A DNA stretch of 35,874 bases from Bordetella parapertussis (GTDB lineage Bacteria > Pseudomonadota > Gammaproteobacteria > Burkholderiales > Burkholderiaceae_B). Location of the stretch: NCBI GenBank assembly GCA_945911685.1, contig CAMEAW010000017.1:1-35874 (forward strand), in the 5' to 3' direction. Shown piece by piece: positions 26,690 to 35,049 of this stretch (positions are counted from its first letter, which is position 1; every line of letters begins with the position of its first letter). The notes beneath the pieces are model-generated. The model was not told where the DNA came from. It worked only from the letters and a program-made list of their open reading frames with translations, and did no database searches. Both the position numbers and the translations under genes were made by a program.

Positions 26690-26716
26690 TTCACACAAAT
26701 TGAACTTTTCAATAAT
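26690..26716 (+). promoter_or_regulatory. Candidate promoter in the AT-rich ubiE-Tim44 spacer
   Basis: The 217-bp spacer 26625-26841 is markedly more AT-rich than its surroundings and holds no gene. TTCACA (26690-26695) and AATAAT (26711-26716) each match five of six consensus bases, but are 15 bp apart, slightly short. Further down AGTAAGATT occurs twice, about 19 bp apart (near 26753 and 26770). AGGAG at 26831 is the ribosome-binding site of the next gene. Confidence 0.35.
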
Positions 26717-26841
26717 TATCTCGTCCATGCTTTACAACCTGTTCAGCTTTCAGTAAGATTCAGGTTCTAGTAAGATTTGAGAGCCTTTCGGTTTTTAATC
26801 TCTATTTGAATTTTTGGCGCTTAGTCGCCCAGGAGCTCACG

Positions 26842-27837
26842 ATGTCCCGATTTGTTACTCGTCTGTTTGCGGCAGCACTGATCACCATAGGTGGTGTGTC
26901 GCTGTCTTCGGTCACTTTCGAAGCGCAGGCCGCGCGTGCCGGTAGCGGCACGAGTTCTGGCAAGCAATCCAGCAATGTCAGCAGCCAAAAACCAGCAGCA
27001 CCCGCTGCGGCCACTGGCTCGACGGCGCAAAAGAGTGCAACGCCTGCAGCGGCAGCCGCTGCTCCTGCAGCCGCTGCGGCTAAACCTAGCGGCGCCTCGC
27101 GTTGGCTGGGCCCACTGGCCGGCATCGCCGCAGGTCTGGGCATCGCCGCCATGCTGTCGCACTTCGGTCTGGGCGGCGCCATGGGCGACTTCTTGATGGT
27201 GGCGCTGTTAGCCGCTGTGGCGATCTTTGGTGTGATGTTCATCTTGCGCATGATTCGTGGCTCAGCCGCGCAACCTGCTCAACCCGCGACGCAAGGCGCT
27301 GGTAACGCGCCCACAGAGCACTTGCCTGCCAACGAGACTTATCGTGAAAGTGCTGCGCCTAGCGCCGCACCCGTTGCGATGCCCGCCTCAGCAACCGGTT
27401 CAATGTCGGCAGCAGGGTTTGGTTCCGATGCGCCAGCGCCAGACAAAAACTGGTTTATTCCTGTCGATTTTGACACCAATCGGTTCTTGCAAGAGGCTAA
27501 AGCACAGTTCGTCTCGATTCAAAAGGTTTGGGATAGCGGCGACTTGACTCAAATGCGTAACTTCTTGACCGACGATTTACTCAAAGAGTTACAAGCGCAA
27601 TTAGCGGGACGTGTGGGCGAAAACCACACTGAAGTCGTGCTCCTCAACGCCGAGATGCTGGGTATTGAAAAAGTCACTGACGGTCATTTGGCGAGTGTGC
27701 GCTTCTCGGGCATGTTGCGTGAGCAGGTCGGTGCAGAGGCGTTCCGTTTCGAAGAAGTCTGGAACCTCTTTAAACCAGAGCAGGGCGGGTGGTTGTTGGC
27801 AGGTATCCAACAAATCCCAGTGACCCAAGCCAGCTAA
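26842..27837 (+). CDS. Tim44-like domain membrane protein
   Basis: The 331-residue protein begins with a signal-like segment (about 5-30), then an Ala/Pro/Ser/Lys low-complexity stretch (32-85), two hydrophobic helices (about 88-108 and 114-137), a second Pro/Ala linker, and a Tim44/TIM-barrel-free cystatin-like fold at about 205-331 (FDTNRFLQEAKAQFVSIQKVWDSGDL, LRNFLTDDLLKEL-type helix, RFSGMLREQ, FEEVWNLFKPEQGGWLLAGIQQ). The C-terminal domain resembles the membrane-binding domain of mitochondrial Tim44; the bacterial role is not established. ATG 26842 has AGGAG 6 nt upstream, so the frame's earlier start at 26806 is rejected. It is followed by a strong terminator, so it seems to be its own transcription unit inside the ubi cluster. 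Confidence 0.87.
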   Translation: MSRFVTRLFAAALITIGGVSLSSVTFEAQAARAGSGTSSGKQSSNVSSQKPAAPAAATGSTAQKSATPAAAAAAPAAAAAKPSGASRWLGPLAGIAAGLGIAAMLSHFGLGGAMGDFLMVALLAAVAIFGVMFILRMIRGSAAQPAQPATQGAGNAPTEHLPANETYRESAAPSAAPVAMPASATGSMSAAGFGSDAPAPDKNWFIPVDFDTNRFLQEAKAQFVSIQKVWDSGDLTQMRNFLTDDLLKELQAQLAGRVGENHTEVVLLNAEMLGIEKVTDGHLASVRFSGMLREQVGAEAFRFEEVWNLFKPEQGGWLLAGIQQIPVTQAS

Positions 27838-27857
27838 GTCAGTGTTTGATGGTTGCT

Positions 27858-27887
27858 AAAAAACGCCCGCTTTGCGGGCGTTTTTTT
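27858..27887 (+). terminator. Strong Rho-independent terminator after the Tim44 gene
   Basis: CGCCCGC (27864-27870), loop TTT and GCGGGCG (27874-27880) form a 7-bp all-GC stem, preceded by A6 and followed by T7, so it can work in both directions. It lies 20 bp after the Tim44 stop and ahead of ubiJ. Confidence 0.95.
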
Positions 27888-27959
27888 ACGCGATTCAACC
27901 GACGCACCATTCACCCGTTAAACTACGCCCTCAATCAGACTTTTAGTGCTGGCGCCCAC

Positions 27960-28622
27960 GTGACCATAGCTTTGCCCTCCCTGCCGACGCGGTTTGCCCT
28001 ACACCCCGTCAGGCTATGGGCGAACGCCTTCAATCTGCTCACGCGGCAGCAGCCGTGGGCCGCACTGCGCCTGGCCGCTTATGCCGGGCAAACGCTCAGA
28101 ATTTGCCTGGGTGGATTTCAAGTCACGTTTACCATCGGACACGATGGCACGCTGGTCGCGGCAGATTCGGCAGTCGTGCCGGATGTCGTGCTCGAGTTGA
28201 TCGCTGAAAAACTATCTTGGACGGCCTTGCTCGCACCCGGTGCACGCACAGATATTGCGCAGTGGGTGCATGTCACCGGGCAAGCTGCGCTGGCACAAGT
28301 TGTCTCTGATCTGGCGCGTGATCTGCGCCCCGATCCCGAAGATGCCTTAGCCCAATGGCTGGGCGACATTCCAGCCCGTCGACTTACCCAGGGTGTAAAA
28401 GGGGTGTTAGCCGGCGCCCAGTCGTTCGGACGGGGTTTAGCCGAAAATCTTGCTGAATATCTTTCTGAAGAAACCAATACCTTGGCCGGTGCTCCGGCGC
28501 ATGCGACCCTTACTCATGAGCGTGAACGAACCCTAGGACACTTAGCGCAGCTCGAGCAGCGTACTGCGGCACTGCAAGCTCGCCTTGCGCGTCTGACGCC
28601 GCGCCCCGGCGCTCGCGCATGA
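27960..28622 (+). CDS. ubiJ: Ubiquinone biosynthesis accessory factor UbiJ (SCP2 domain)
   Basis: UbiJ binds lipid intermediates and scaffolds the soluble ubiquinone-synthesis complex with UbiK. The 220-residue product has an SCP2-type lipid-binding domain (about 15-115: [20 protein letters not shown], then [20 protein letters not shown]) and a C-terminal predicted coiled coil (about 180-215: [27 protein letters not shown]). The frame is open upstream across the terminator, so the start must lie after 27887; GTG 27960 is the first reasonable candidate, TTG 27972 another; neither has a clear Shine-Dalgarno site. Its stop overlaps the ubiB ATG (ATGA). Confidence 0.87.
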   Translation: MTIALPSLPTRFALHPVRLWANAFNLLTRQQPWAALRLAAYAGQTLRICLGGFQVTFTIGHDGTLVAADSAVVPDVVLELIAEKLSWTALLAPGARTDIAQWVHVTGQAALAQVVSDLARDLRPDPEDALAQWLGDIPARRLTQGVKGVLAGAQSFGRGLAENLAEYLSEETNTLAGAPAHATLTHERERTLGHLAQLEQRTAALQARLARLTPRPGARA

Positions 28623-30172
28623 TGTCAGTACCACGCCTGCTGCGTATCATCGGCGTTGCGCTGCGCTACCGTCTCGACGAACTTGTACTCTCAGGGATCG
28701 ATCATCCGGTCGCCTATCGGTTGCTGTGGCTGGTGCGTTTAGGCTCACGCCCAACCATGCCGCGCGGCTTGCGGCTGCGCCTTGCACTCGAAGCGCTGGG
28801 CCCGATCTTTGTGAAATTTGGGCAAGTCTTATCGACCCGTCGCGATCTGATTCCAATGGATATTGCCGATGAGCTCGCCTTGTTGCAAGATCGGGTCGCC
28901 CCGTTCGCCTCAGACAAAGCCGCCGCCATGATTCAAGCGGCACTTGGTGCGCCTACCTCGACACTTTTTGCGCAGTTCGAAACCGACCCTGTGGCCTCTG
29001 CGTCGATTGCGCAAGTGCACTTCGCGGTGCTCCATGATGGGCGTCACGTCGCTGTCAAAGTCTTGCGCCCGGGCATGCTCGAGGTGATTGATAAAGATCT
29101 TTCACTGATGCGCGTGCTGGCAAGCCTAATCCAGCGTTTGGTGCCCGATGGACGGCGCTTAAAGCCTCGCGAGGTAGTCGCCGAATTTGACAAGCACCTG
29201 CACGACGAACTCGATCTGTTGCGCGAGGCCGCTAATTGCAGTCAATTACGCCGTAATTTTGGCCCCGAAAGTAACCGCGGTGAGTTGCTGTGGGTGCCTG
29301 AGGTGATGTGGGATTATTGTGCGTCGACGGTTTTCACGATGGAGCGCATGTACGGCATACCGGTCAGTCAAATCGAACGCCTCAAGCAAGCAGGTGTTGA
29401 TATCCCGACACTGGCGCGCACCGGTGTTGAAATATTTTTTACGCAAGTTTTTGACGATGGCTTTTTTCACGCAGACATGCACCCTGGCAATATTTATGTC
29501 TCAGATCAGCCCAACACACTCGGTCGCTATATCGCGCTCGATTTTGGTATTGTCGGATCGCTCTCTGAGTTTGATAAAAACTACTTAGCTCAAAATTTTC
29601 TAGCTTTTTTTCAACGCGATTATCGCCGTGTGGCGCGTTTGCACATTGAGTCAGGCTGGGTACCCGCTACCACGCGTGAAGAAGAGCTCGAGGGAGCGGT
29701 TCGTGCGGTGTGCGAGCCCTATTTTGATCGGCCTTTGGCTGAAATCTCACTCGGACAAGTGTTATTACGCCTATTTCAGACCTCTAGGCGTTTTAATGTC
29801 GAAATTCAGCCACAATTGGTACTGTTGCAAAAGACCCTTTTAAACGTCGAAGGATTAGGTCGACAGCTTGATCCGCAGTTAGACTTATGGAAAACCGCCA
29901 AACCTTATCTCGAACGCTGGATGCTTGAGCGGGTGGGTTTAAAGGGCACCCGTAAAAAACTGCTACAAGAGGCCGGTCAGTGGGCGCAGTGGTTACCTGA
30001 ATTACCGCGGTTGGTGCATACACAGCTTAGTCGCGCCGATGTCTCAGGTCAGGTCTTGCACGAGTTGCAGCAGATGCGGCGCGCGCGTGAACAAAGTAAT
30101 CGTGTGTTAGTGGCATTAACGGGCGTGGCTGCCCTCAGTTTGGCAGTGGCACTCTGGACGCTCATGCGTTGA
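28619..30172 (+). CDS. ubiB: UbiB family protein kinase-like ATPase for ubiquinone biosynthesis
   Basis: The 517-residue protein is an atypical ABC1/ADCK kinase. It has the KxGQ motif (KFGQ, 66-69), the Ala-rich loop ASIAQVH (129-135) in place of a P-loop, the AVKVL lysine near 148, [15 protein letters not shown], the catalytic-loop HADMHPGNI (about 284-292) and ALDFGIVG (about 307-314). The C-terminus carries a hydrophobic helix (about 490-512). UbiB ATPase activity is thought to help extract or deliver ubiquinone precursors at the membrane. It is translationally coupled to ubiJ. Confidence 0.96.
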   Translation: MMSVPRLLRIIGVALRYRLDELVLSGIDHPVAYRLLWLVRLGSRPTMPRGLRLRLALEALGPIFVKFGQVLSTRRDLIPMDIADELALLQDRVAPFASDKAAAMIQAALGAPTSTLFAQFETDPVASASIAQVHFAVLHDGRHVAVKVLRPGMLEVIDKDLSLMRVLASLIQRLVPDGRRLKPREVVAEFDKHLHDELDLLREAANCSQLRRNFGPESNRGELLWVPEVMWDYCASTVFTMERMYGIPVSQIERLKQAGVDIPTLARTGVEIFFTQVFDDGFFHADMHPGNIYVSDQPNTLGRYIALDFGIVGSLSEFDKNYLAQNFLAFFQRDYRRVARLHIESGWVPATTREEELEGAVRAVCEPYFDRPLAEISLGQVLLRLFQTSRRFNVEIQPQLVLLQKTLLNVEGLGRQLDPQLDLWKTAKPYLERWMLERVGLKGTRKKLLQEAGQWAQWLPELPRLVHTQLSRADVSGQVLHELQQMRRAREQSNRVLVALTGVAALSLAVALWTLMR

Positions 30173-30201
30173 TTGAAGTTTAAACATTAAAGGCAGTGAA
30201 C

Positions 30202-31068
30202 ATGCTCTACACAGAACTTTTTAAGTCGATGGAATCCGTGCGCTGGAACATGGCCACCGATATTCCCTGGCAAGATTTTGATCGCAGCAAGCTGACTGAC
30301 GAGCAGGCGCAGACGATCAAAATGAACGCCATCACTGAATGGGCAGCGTTGCCTGCGACTGAAATGTTTTTGCGAGACAACCGCGACGACAGCGATTTTT
30401 CGGCCTTTATGTCGGTCTGGTTTTTTGAAGAGCAAAAGCACTCACTCGTGTTGATTGAGTATTTGCGCCGCTTTGCCCCAGATTTGGTTCCAACCGAAGA
30501 AGAGCTGCACCGCGTGCGCTTCGAGTTTGACCCCGCGCCTCCGCTCGAAACGCTGATGCTGCATTTCTGTGGTGAGGTGCGTCTCAATCACTGGTACCGT
30601 CGTGCCTCTGATTGGCACACCGAACCTGTGATCAAAGAAATTTATAAAGTGATTGCCCAAGACGAGGCGCGTCACGCCGGTGCATATTTGCGCTACATGA
30701 AGCGCGCTCTCACGCAACGCGGGCAAGAAATCGGCGCCCAGGCACGCATGGCATTTGCCAAAATTGGGGTGTTGATGGCTTCTGCGCATCGCACGCCGCA
30801 AGCGCTTCACCCAACCAATTTGCACGTCAATAAAGACATGTTTCCCAACGACACTGTTCAGTCAAAACTGCCCGAGCCGGGATGGCTTGAGCGTTGGCTA
30901 GACAATCAAATTGTCTTTGATAAAGACTGGGAACACAAAGTTAGCACGCGTATTTTGCACAACATGTCGCTGTTAATGGATAGCTCGTTTAAAACCGTGC
31001 AAGACCTGAATCGCTACCGCAAAGAACTGATTCGAACAGCCACGGGGGCTGTAGGCTCAGTCGCTTGA
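30202..31068 (+). CDS. Ferritin-like diiron protein of unknown substrate
   Basis: The 288-residue protein has the carboxylate-bridged diiron pattern of ferritin-like enzymes: E46 (or E54), E77-x2-H80 in FFEEQKHS, E125 in HFCGEVRLNHW and E155-x2-H158 in IAQDEARHAGAY. The EExxH and DExRH motifs resemble those of acyl-ACP desaturases and AurF-type oxygenases, but I cannot assign a substrate. No signal or transmembrane segment is visible, so it is probably cytoplasmic. ATG 30202 has AGG 8 nt upstream; a GTG 6 nt earlier is less well placed. It lies 29 nt after ubiB and its stop overlaps the rfaE2 TTG start, so it is part of the same transcript. A hydroxylase or desaturase acting on a quinone or lipid is a hypothesis only. 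Confidence 0.85.
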   Translation: MLYTELFKSMESVRWNMATDIPWQDFDRSKLTDEQAQTIKMNAITEWAALPATEMFLRDNRDDSDFSAFMSVWFFEEQKHSLVLIEYLRRFAPDLVPTEEELHRVRFEFDPAPPLETLMLHFCGEVRLNHWYRRASDWHTEPVIKEIYKVIAQDEARHAGAYLRYMKRALTQRGQEIGAQARMAFAKIGVLMASAHRTPQALHPTNLHVNKDMFPNDTVQSKLPEPGWLERWLDNQIVFDKDWEHKVSTRILHNMSLLMDSSFKTVQDLNRYRKELIRTATGAVGSVA

Positions 31069-31553
31069 GCGCGCGTTTCGAGGGCAAGCTGCTTTCAGCA
31101 CAGCAGGCCGTTGAAAGGATTGCGAGTGGTCAGTGGCCCAAGCCTTTGGTATTTACCAATGGCGTGTTTGATATTTTGCACCGTGGCCATGTGACGTACC
31201 TTGATGAGGCTGCACAGCTTGGCGCAGTCTTGGTAGTGGGCGTGAACTCGGATGCCTCTGCCAAGCGGTTGGGCAAAGGGCCTGATCGCCCACTGAACAC
31301 AGCGGCCGATCGTGCTGCGCTGTTAGCGGCGCTAGAAAGTGTGACGGCTGTAGTGGTCTTTGATGAAGACACCCCTCTTGAAATCATCGGGCAGCTTCGG
31401 CCCGATGTCATCGTCAAGGGTGGGGATTACCAGATGCAAGTGCTGCCCGAAACCAAGCTCGTTGAGTCTTGGGGCGGCAAAGCTGTTGCAATACCGTTTG
31501 AGTTTGCGCGCTCAACAACCAACTTAGTTGAAAAAATTAGACAACGCGAATAG
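31065..31553 (+). CDS. rfaE2: D-glycero-beta-D-manno-heptose 1-phosphate adenylyltransferase
   Basis: The 162-residue nucleotidyltransferase makes ADP-heptose for the LPS core. It has the family FTNGVFDILHRGHVTYL with the HxGH (39-42), VVGVNSDASAKRLGKGPDRP, RPDVIVKGGDY and the C-terminal FARSTTNLVEKI. It corresponds to the C-terminal half of E. coli HldE; the kinase half (RfaE1) is not in the window. The start is TTG 31065, overlapping the upstream stop (TTGA); no ATG or GTG is available before the conserved motif, so an unusual start is required. Confidence 0.95.
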   Translation: MSARFEGKLLSAQQAVERIASGQWPKPLVFTNGVFDILHRGHVTYLDEAAQLGAVLVVGVNSDASAKRLGKGPDRPLNTAADRAALLAALESVTAVVVFDEDTPLEIIGQLRPDVIVKGGDYQMQVLPETKLVESWGGKAVAIPFEFARSTTNLVEKIRQRE

Positions 31554-31645
31554 CCAACACTGTTTGAGATGCTTTCCAAACTTGAAGCCCATTCTGCATG
31601 TCGCAAGTCACTGTTAATCGGTGGTCGTTGCGGCCAGAAACATAT

Positions 31646-32326
31646 TTAGAACTTGAAGCGCGAGCCACAGGCCCCAGTGAGCGGCTTAATGACCGTCTCA
31701 AAGAGTGACGTCGTTTCAAAGCTTGCGGCCGTGGTGCGAGTGATGCGAAAGGCGGTCATTGAGGGTGCTTGGCCAGCGATCACAACCATGCGCCCACCGA
31801 TTTTCAATTGATATTTAAGCGCATTTGACACTTTGTCGACCCCACCGCTGACCAAAATGGCGTCGTACTCAGCAGTGCCCCAACCGTTATTGCCGTCACC
31901 AATTTCTACGATGACATTTTTGAACTGTGCTTTTTGCAAATTTTGTTGAGCAAAGCTTGCGAGGCGTGGATCGATTTCAATAGAGGTAACGGTGCGCGCA
32001 AGGTGCGCCAGCAAGGCCGCCTGATGACCCGAGCCAGTACCGATTTCCAGCACGCAGTCGTCGTGTTTGAGTTGCAAGAGCTGGGTGAGGCGAGCCTCGA
32101 GTTTGGGGCTGAGCATGGTCTGACGCGTGTCGACGGTACCGAGCTGCAACGGGATCTCAATGTCTGCAAACGCTAGAGTACGAAAGGCGGGCGGCACGAA
32201 GAGTTCGCGTTGCACCTTGAACAGGGCCTCAATCACATTGGTGTCAAAGACGCCTACGGGCCGAATTTGTTGTTCAACCATATTGAAACGGGCACGTTCA
32301 AACTCAGGCAAAGTCATTGCATTCAT
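31646..32326 (-). CDS. pcm: Protein-L-isoaspartate O-methyltransferase family protein
   Basis: The 226-residue SAM methyltransferase has EQQIRPVGVFD, RQTMLSPKLEARLTQLL (corresponding to the QTISxP substrate loop), motif I VLEIGTGSGHQAALLA, SIEIDPRLASFA and DAILVSGGVDKV. It belongs to the PCMT family, but the N-terminal region and the substrate loop differ from classic Pcm, so repair of isoaspartate is likely rather than certain. Starts at 32326 and 32317 are both possible. It is convergent with rfaE2; the 92 bp between them hold no gene and only a weak GTTTG/CAAAC stem. Confidence 0.85.
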   Translation of the reverse strand: MNAMTLPEFERARFNMVEQQIRPVGVFDTNVIEALFKVQRELFVPPAFRTLAFADIEIPLQLGTVDTRQTMLSPKLEARLTQLLQLKHDDCVLEIGTGSGHQAALLAHLARTVTSIEIDPRLASFAQQNLQKAQFKNVIVEIGDGNNGWGTAEYDAILVSGGVDKVSNALKYQLKIGGRMVVIAGQAPSMTAFRITRTTAASFETTSLFETVIKPLTGACGSRFKF

Positions 32327-32353
32327 AATCTAGTGTGCGAGAGCACTGATTGC

Positions 32354-32380
32354 GGAAAACCCTTATTGTAAGGGTTTTCC
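32354..32380 (-). terminator. Perfect 12-bp stem overlapping the thiD stop codon
   Basis: GGAAAACCCTTA (32354-32365) and TAAGGGTTTTCC (32369-32380) pair perfectly around a 3-nt loop. On the minus strand the left arm encodes the last codons of thiD (GKPL) and the TAA stop lies at the loop. The end of the right arm supplies a short T4, so it is terminator-like for the thiGD transcript, though the downstream T-tract is weak. Confidence 0.65.
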
Positions 32381-33214
32381 TGACCAGAGCGCATGAAAGT
32401 GGTGTACGGGGCCGTGGCCGTGGCCGACCTTCAACGCATCGGCATGGGCAATCGCTTGAACAAGGTAATCCTTAGCGCGCTTTGTGATCTCAGGCACGTC
32501 TTGCAGTTGAGGCAACAGCGCCGTGATGGCGGCTGAGAGTGTACAGCCCGTTCCGTGCGTGTTGCGTGTGGGGATGCGGTGACCAGGTAACTCGATCATT
32601 TTGTCGCCATCATGCAGTACATCAATCGTATCGTTGCCGGGCAGGTGCCCGCCTTTCACCAAAACCCACCGATGCCCACCGTGGGTCATCATGTTGCGCA
32701 AGCGTTCGGCCACCCGGCGCATCTCGCGTACGGTCTCGACTGAGCGCATTTCAAGCAGGACCCCGGCCTCGGGCAAATTAGGCGTGATCAGCGTCGCTAA
32801 GGGCAGTAACTGCTCGCGTAGGGCTCCGATGGCTTTTTGTTCAAGTAGTAGATCGCCACTTTTTGAAACCATGACGGGATCCAACACCAAGTGGACCGGT
32901 TTGAAGTGCCCAAGGCGGTCTGCCACCACCTCAATGATGCCGGTTTGCCCCAGCATCCCGAGTTTGACGGCATGAATGTCGACGTCGGCAAACAGCGTGT
33001 CAATTTGCGCGCGCACAAACTGTGGGTTGACGGGTGAGATATCGGTAACGGCCTGAGTGTTTTGCGCAGTGAGTGCCGCCACTACGGCGCAGCCGTAGGC
33101 GCCCAACGCACTCATCGCTTTGATGTCGGCCAAGATACCTGCGCCTCCTGACGGATCCATCCCGGCGATGGTCAGGGTATTGGGGATGACGCGTACGGCC
33201 TCCTCGTTGCTCAT
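32363..33214 (-). CDS. thiD: Hydroxymethylpyrimidine kinase / phosphomethylpyrimidine kinase
   Basis: ThiD phosphorylates HMP to HMP-P and HMP-PP for thiamine synthesis. The 283-residue ribokinase-fold protein has [19 protein letters not shown] near the N-terminus, [52 protein letters not shown] and the anion-hole [10 protein letters not shown] near the C-terminus. Its start overlaps the thiG stop by 4 nt. No thiE, thiC or thiO is present nearby. Confidence 0.95.
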   Translation of the reverse strand: MSNEEAVRVIPNTLTIAGMDPSGGAGILADIKAMSALGAYGCAVVAALTAQNTQAVTDISPVNPQFVRAQIDTLFADVDIHAVKLGMLGQTGIIEVVADRLGHFKPVHLVLDPVMVSKSGDLLLEQKAIGALREQLLPLATLITPNLPEAGVLLEMRSVETVREMRRVAERLRNMMTHGGHRWVLVKGGHLPGNDTIDVLHDGDKMIELPGHRIPTRNTHGTGCTLSAAITALLPQLQDVPEITKRAKDYLVQAIAHADALKVGHGHGPVHHFHALWSGKPLQ

Positions 33215-34029
33215 GTCTTGGCGTTCGGAGTAATGGGGGTGATCAGGCCCGTTGTAGGTGAGCTCGGTGCTGCTTGATAGGTTTTGCGCGGTACGCGTCC
33301 GGCCAGAAAAGCTTCGCGGCCGGCCTCAACAGCTTTTTTCATGGCGCTGGCCATCAGCACAGGGTGTTGCGCACCCGCGATCGCCGTGTTCATGAGCACG
33401 CCATCGCAGCCAAGCTCCATGGCAATGGCAGCATCTGACGCAGTACCCACCCCAGCGTCGACCAAAACAGGTACCTTAGCCTGATCGATAATCAGACGCA
33501 GGTTCCAGGGATTTAAGATGCCCATCCCCGAGCCAATCAATGAGGCTAAGGGCATCACCGCAACGCAGCCGATCTCTTCGAGCATGCGGCACTGAATCGG
33601 GTCGTCGGTGCAATAAACCATCACATGAAAACCGTCTGCAACCAAAGTCTTGGCCGCAGAGAGTGTTTCGGGCATATTCGGAAACAAGGTGTGCGGGTCG
33701 CCAAGTACTTCTAGCTTGACTAAGTTATGTCCGTCGAGCAGCTCGCGCGCTAATCTGAGCGTGCGCACCGCTTCGTCAGCCGAATAGCAGCCCGCCGTAT
33801 TGGGCAACAAGGTGAATTGGCTGGGGGGCAAATACTCAAGCAAGCTTGGTTCGCCCGCCGTTTGACCGATGTTGGTGCGCCGAATCGCAACGGTAATAAT
33901 TTGCGCACCGCTGGCATCAATTGCCTCGCGCGTTTGGGCAAAATCTTTGTATTTCCCGGTGCCCACGAGCAGGCGTGAATGGTAGGCTTTACCGGCAATC
34001 ACCAACGGATCGGATGAGTCTGTTTTCAT
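33211..34029 (-). CDS. thiG: Thiazole synthase
   Basis: ThiG builds the thiazole phosphate ring from deoxyxylulose-5-phosphate, dehydroglycine and ThiS-thiocarboxylate. The 272-residue protein has [26 protein letters not shown], the Schiff-base Lys in [22 protein letters not shown] and [31 protein letters not shown]. ThiS, its sulfur carrier partner, normally lies just upstream; here the next upstream gene is btuF after 102 bp, so thiS must be elsewhere. I saw no TPP riboswitch core (CTGAGA) in that gap. Its start is close to an out-of-frame ATG but the family start fits. Confidence 0.95.
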   Translation of the reverse strand: MKTDSSDPLVIAGKAYHSRLLVGTGKYKDFAQTREAIDASGAQIITVAIRRTNIGQTAGEPSLLEYLPPSQFTLLPNTAGCYSADEAVRTLRLARELLDGHNLVKLEVLGDPHTLFPNMPETLSAAKTLVADGFHVMVYCTDDPIQCRMLEEIGCVAVMPLASLIGSGMGILNPWNLRLIIDQAKVPVLVDAGVGTASDAAIAMELGCDGVLMNTAIAGAQHPVLMASAMKKAVEAGREAFLAGRVPRKTYQAAPSSPTTGLITPITPNAKT

Positions 34030-34131
34030 ATTTTTTCATTCAATAAGCGCGCAGCGACCTATGAGGAACCGATCGCAATCCGCACAGTTTAACGTGACTG
34101 GCTCAGGGGCTGAAGTCGCAGGCAGGCTGTG

Positions 34132-35013
34132 CTATTTGCGACTTTGCTCGATGAGTTCACAAATCGGCTCGGCCGCCTCGATCAAGCGTGGGCCAGACCG
34201 AAACACGGCATCGGCATCGATCATAAACACTCGACCGAGCCGGGCCGCTGGCAGGCCGGCCGTCTGCCAGCGATTGACCCCGACGCTGTCGACGACGGGT
34301 ACGGTTCCGGCGCCTGTGCGGGCGATCAGCACGAGTTCAGGTGCCTGCGCGACGAGCTGTGCCACGCTGGGTTTGGTTGCCCCGACGCTATCCTCGGCGA
34401 CGATGTTGCTGCCTGCGCAAAGTGTAATGACGTCTGACAAGAGGTTTTCGCGCGTTAAGGCGTGGTCAGGCTCAGAACCTGCTTGTAGCAAAACACGCAC
34501 GATGCGCTTGCCGGCAGAAGCTCGGGCCAAAGTATCTAATTTTTGGCGCAGAGCTTCAGCACGCGCACGTGCGACGCCGGCGGTACCCAAAAGTACCCCG
34601 AAGGTTTCGACGCTGTCGGCAATTTCGACGAGCGAGGTTGGCGTGCTGATAAACACGGGCACGTTCAAAGACATGAGCGGGCCGAGTTCAGCGGCGAGCC
34701 AGCCAAATATTAAATCTGGCTTGTAAGCCGCAATACGGGCTGGATCGGGTGTGCGTTGATCACCGAGTTTGGGCAGCCCAAGGGTCTGTGCCGGGAAATT
34801 ACTCCCCTCGGTGGTGGCCACGAGTTTGTCGCCACCGCCCGCAGCAAACACTAATTCAGTGGTGTGAGGCGAGAGCGAAATGACACGGCGTGCCGGGCCT
34901 TTGAGCAAGACCGCCCGACCACTGTCATCGATGACCTCGACTTCAGACGCACCGGCGACGAACGCCAACAGGCAACACGCCAAAAAACTAGCCCGACAAA
35001 AAAAAGCGCGCAT
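34132..35013 (-). CDS. btuF: BtuF-like periplasmic cobalamin/metal-chelate binding protein
   Basis: The 293-residue protein has a Sec signal (about 1-22, cleavage after VAGA or near) and a class III periplasmic binding fold: VEVIDDSGRAVLLKGPARRVISLSPHTTELVFAAGGGDKLVATTEGSNFP, then KPDLIFGW, a long connecting helix, and VRVLLQAG, the pattern of BtuF/FhuD-type proteins. Together with the TonB-dependent receptor gene 33 bp upstream it suggests vitamin B12 uptake. The ABC permease and ATPase (BtuC, BtuD) are not in the window. ATG 35013 was chosen; GTG 35016 directly precedes it. Ligand choice is inferred from fold and neighbours. Confidence 0.85.
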   Translation of the reverse strand: MRAFFCRASFLACCLLAFVAGASEVEVIDDSGRAVLLKGPARRVISLSPHTTELVFAAGGGDKLVATTEGSNFPAQTLGLPKLGDQRTPDPARIAAYKPDLIFGWLAAELGPLMSLNVPVFISTPTSLVEIADSVETFGVLLGTAGVARARAEALRQKLDTLARASAGKRIVRVLLQAGSEPDHALTRENLLSDVITLCAGSNIVAEDSVGATKPSVAQLVAQAPELVLIARTGAGTVPVVDSVGVNRWQTAGLPAARLGRVFMIDADAVFRSGPRLIEAAEPICELIEQSRK

Positions 35014-35049
35014 CACACCATTCGCCCAACAAACACTCGATGCCTGATG

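Noticed and set aside
27789..27959. N-terminal extension of UbiJ to a start at 27789
   Set aside because: It would run through the end of the Tim44 gene and across a strong Rho-independent terminator, and the added residues do not look like the SCP2 family.
34030..34131. TPP or cobalamin riboswitch upstream of thiG
   Set aside because: No CTGAGA core or cobalamin-box sequence was found in the 102-bp gap, which is also short for either class.
34061..34726. A 221-codon plus-strand frame opposite btuF
   Set aside because: It is the antisense shadow of a well-supported periplasmic binding protein; its Ser/Ala/Thr-rich translation has no recognisable fold.
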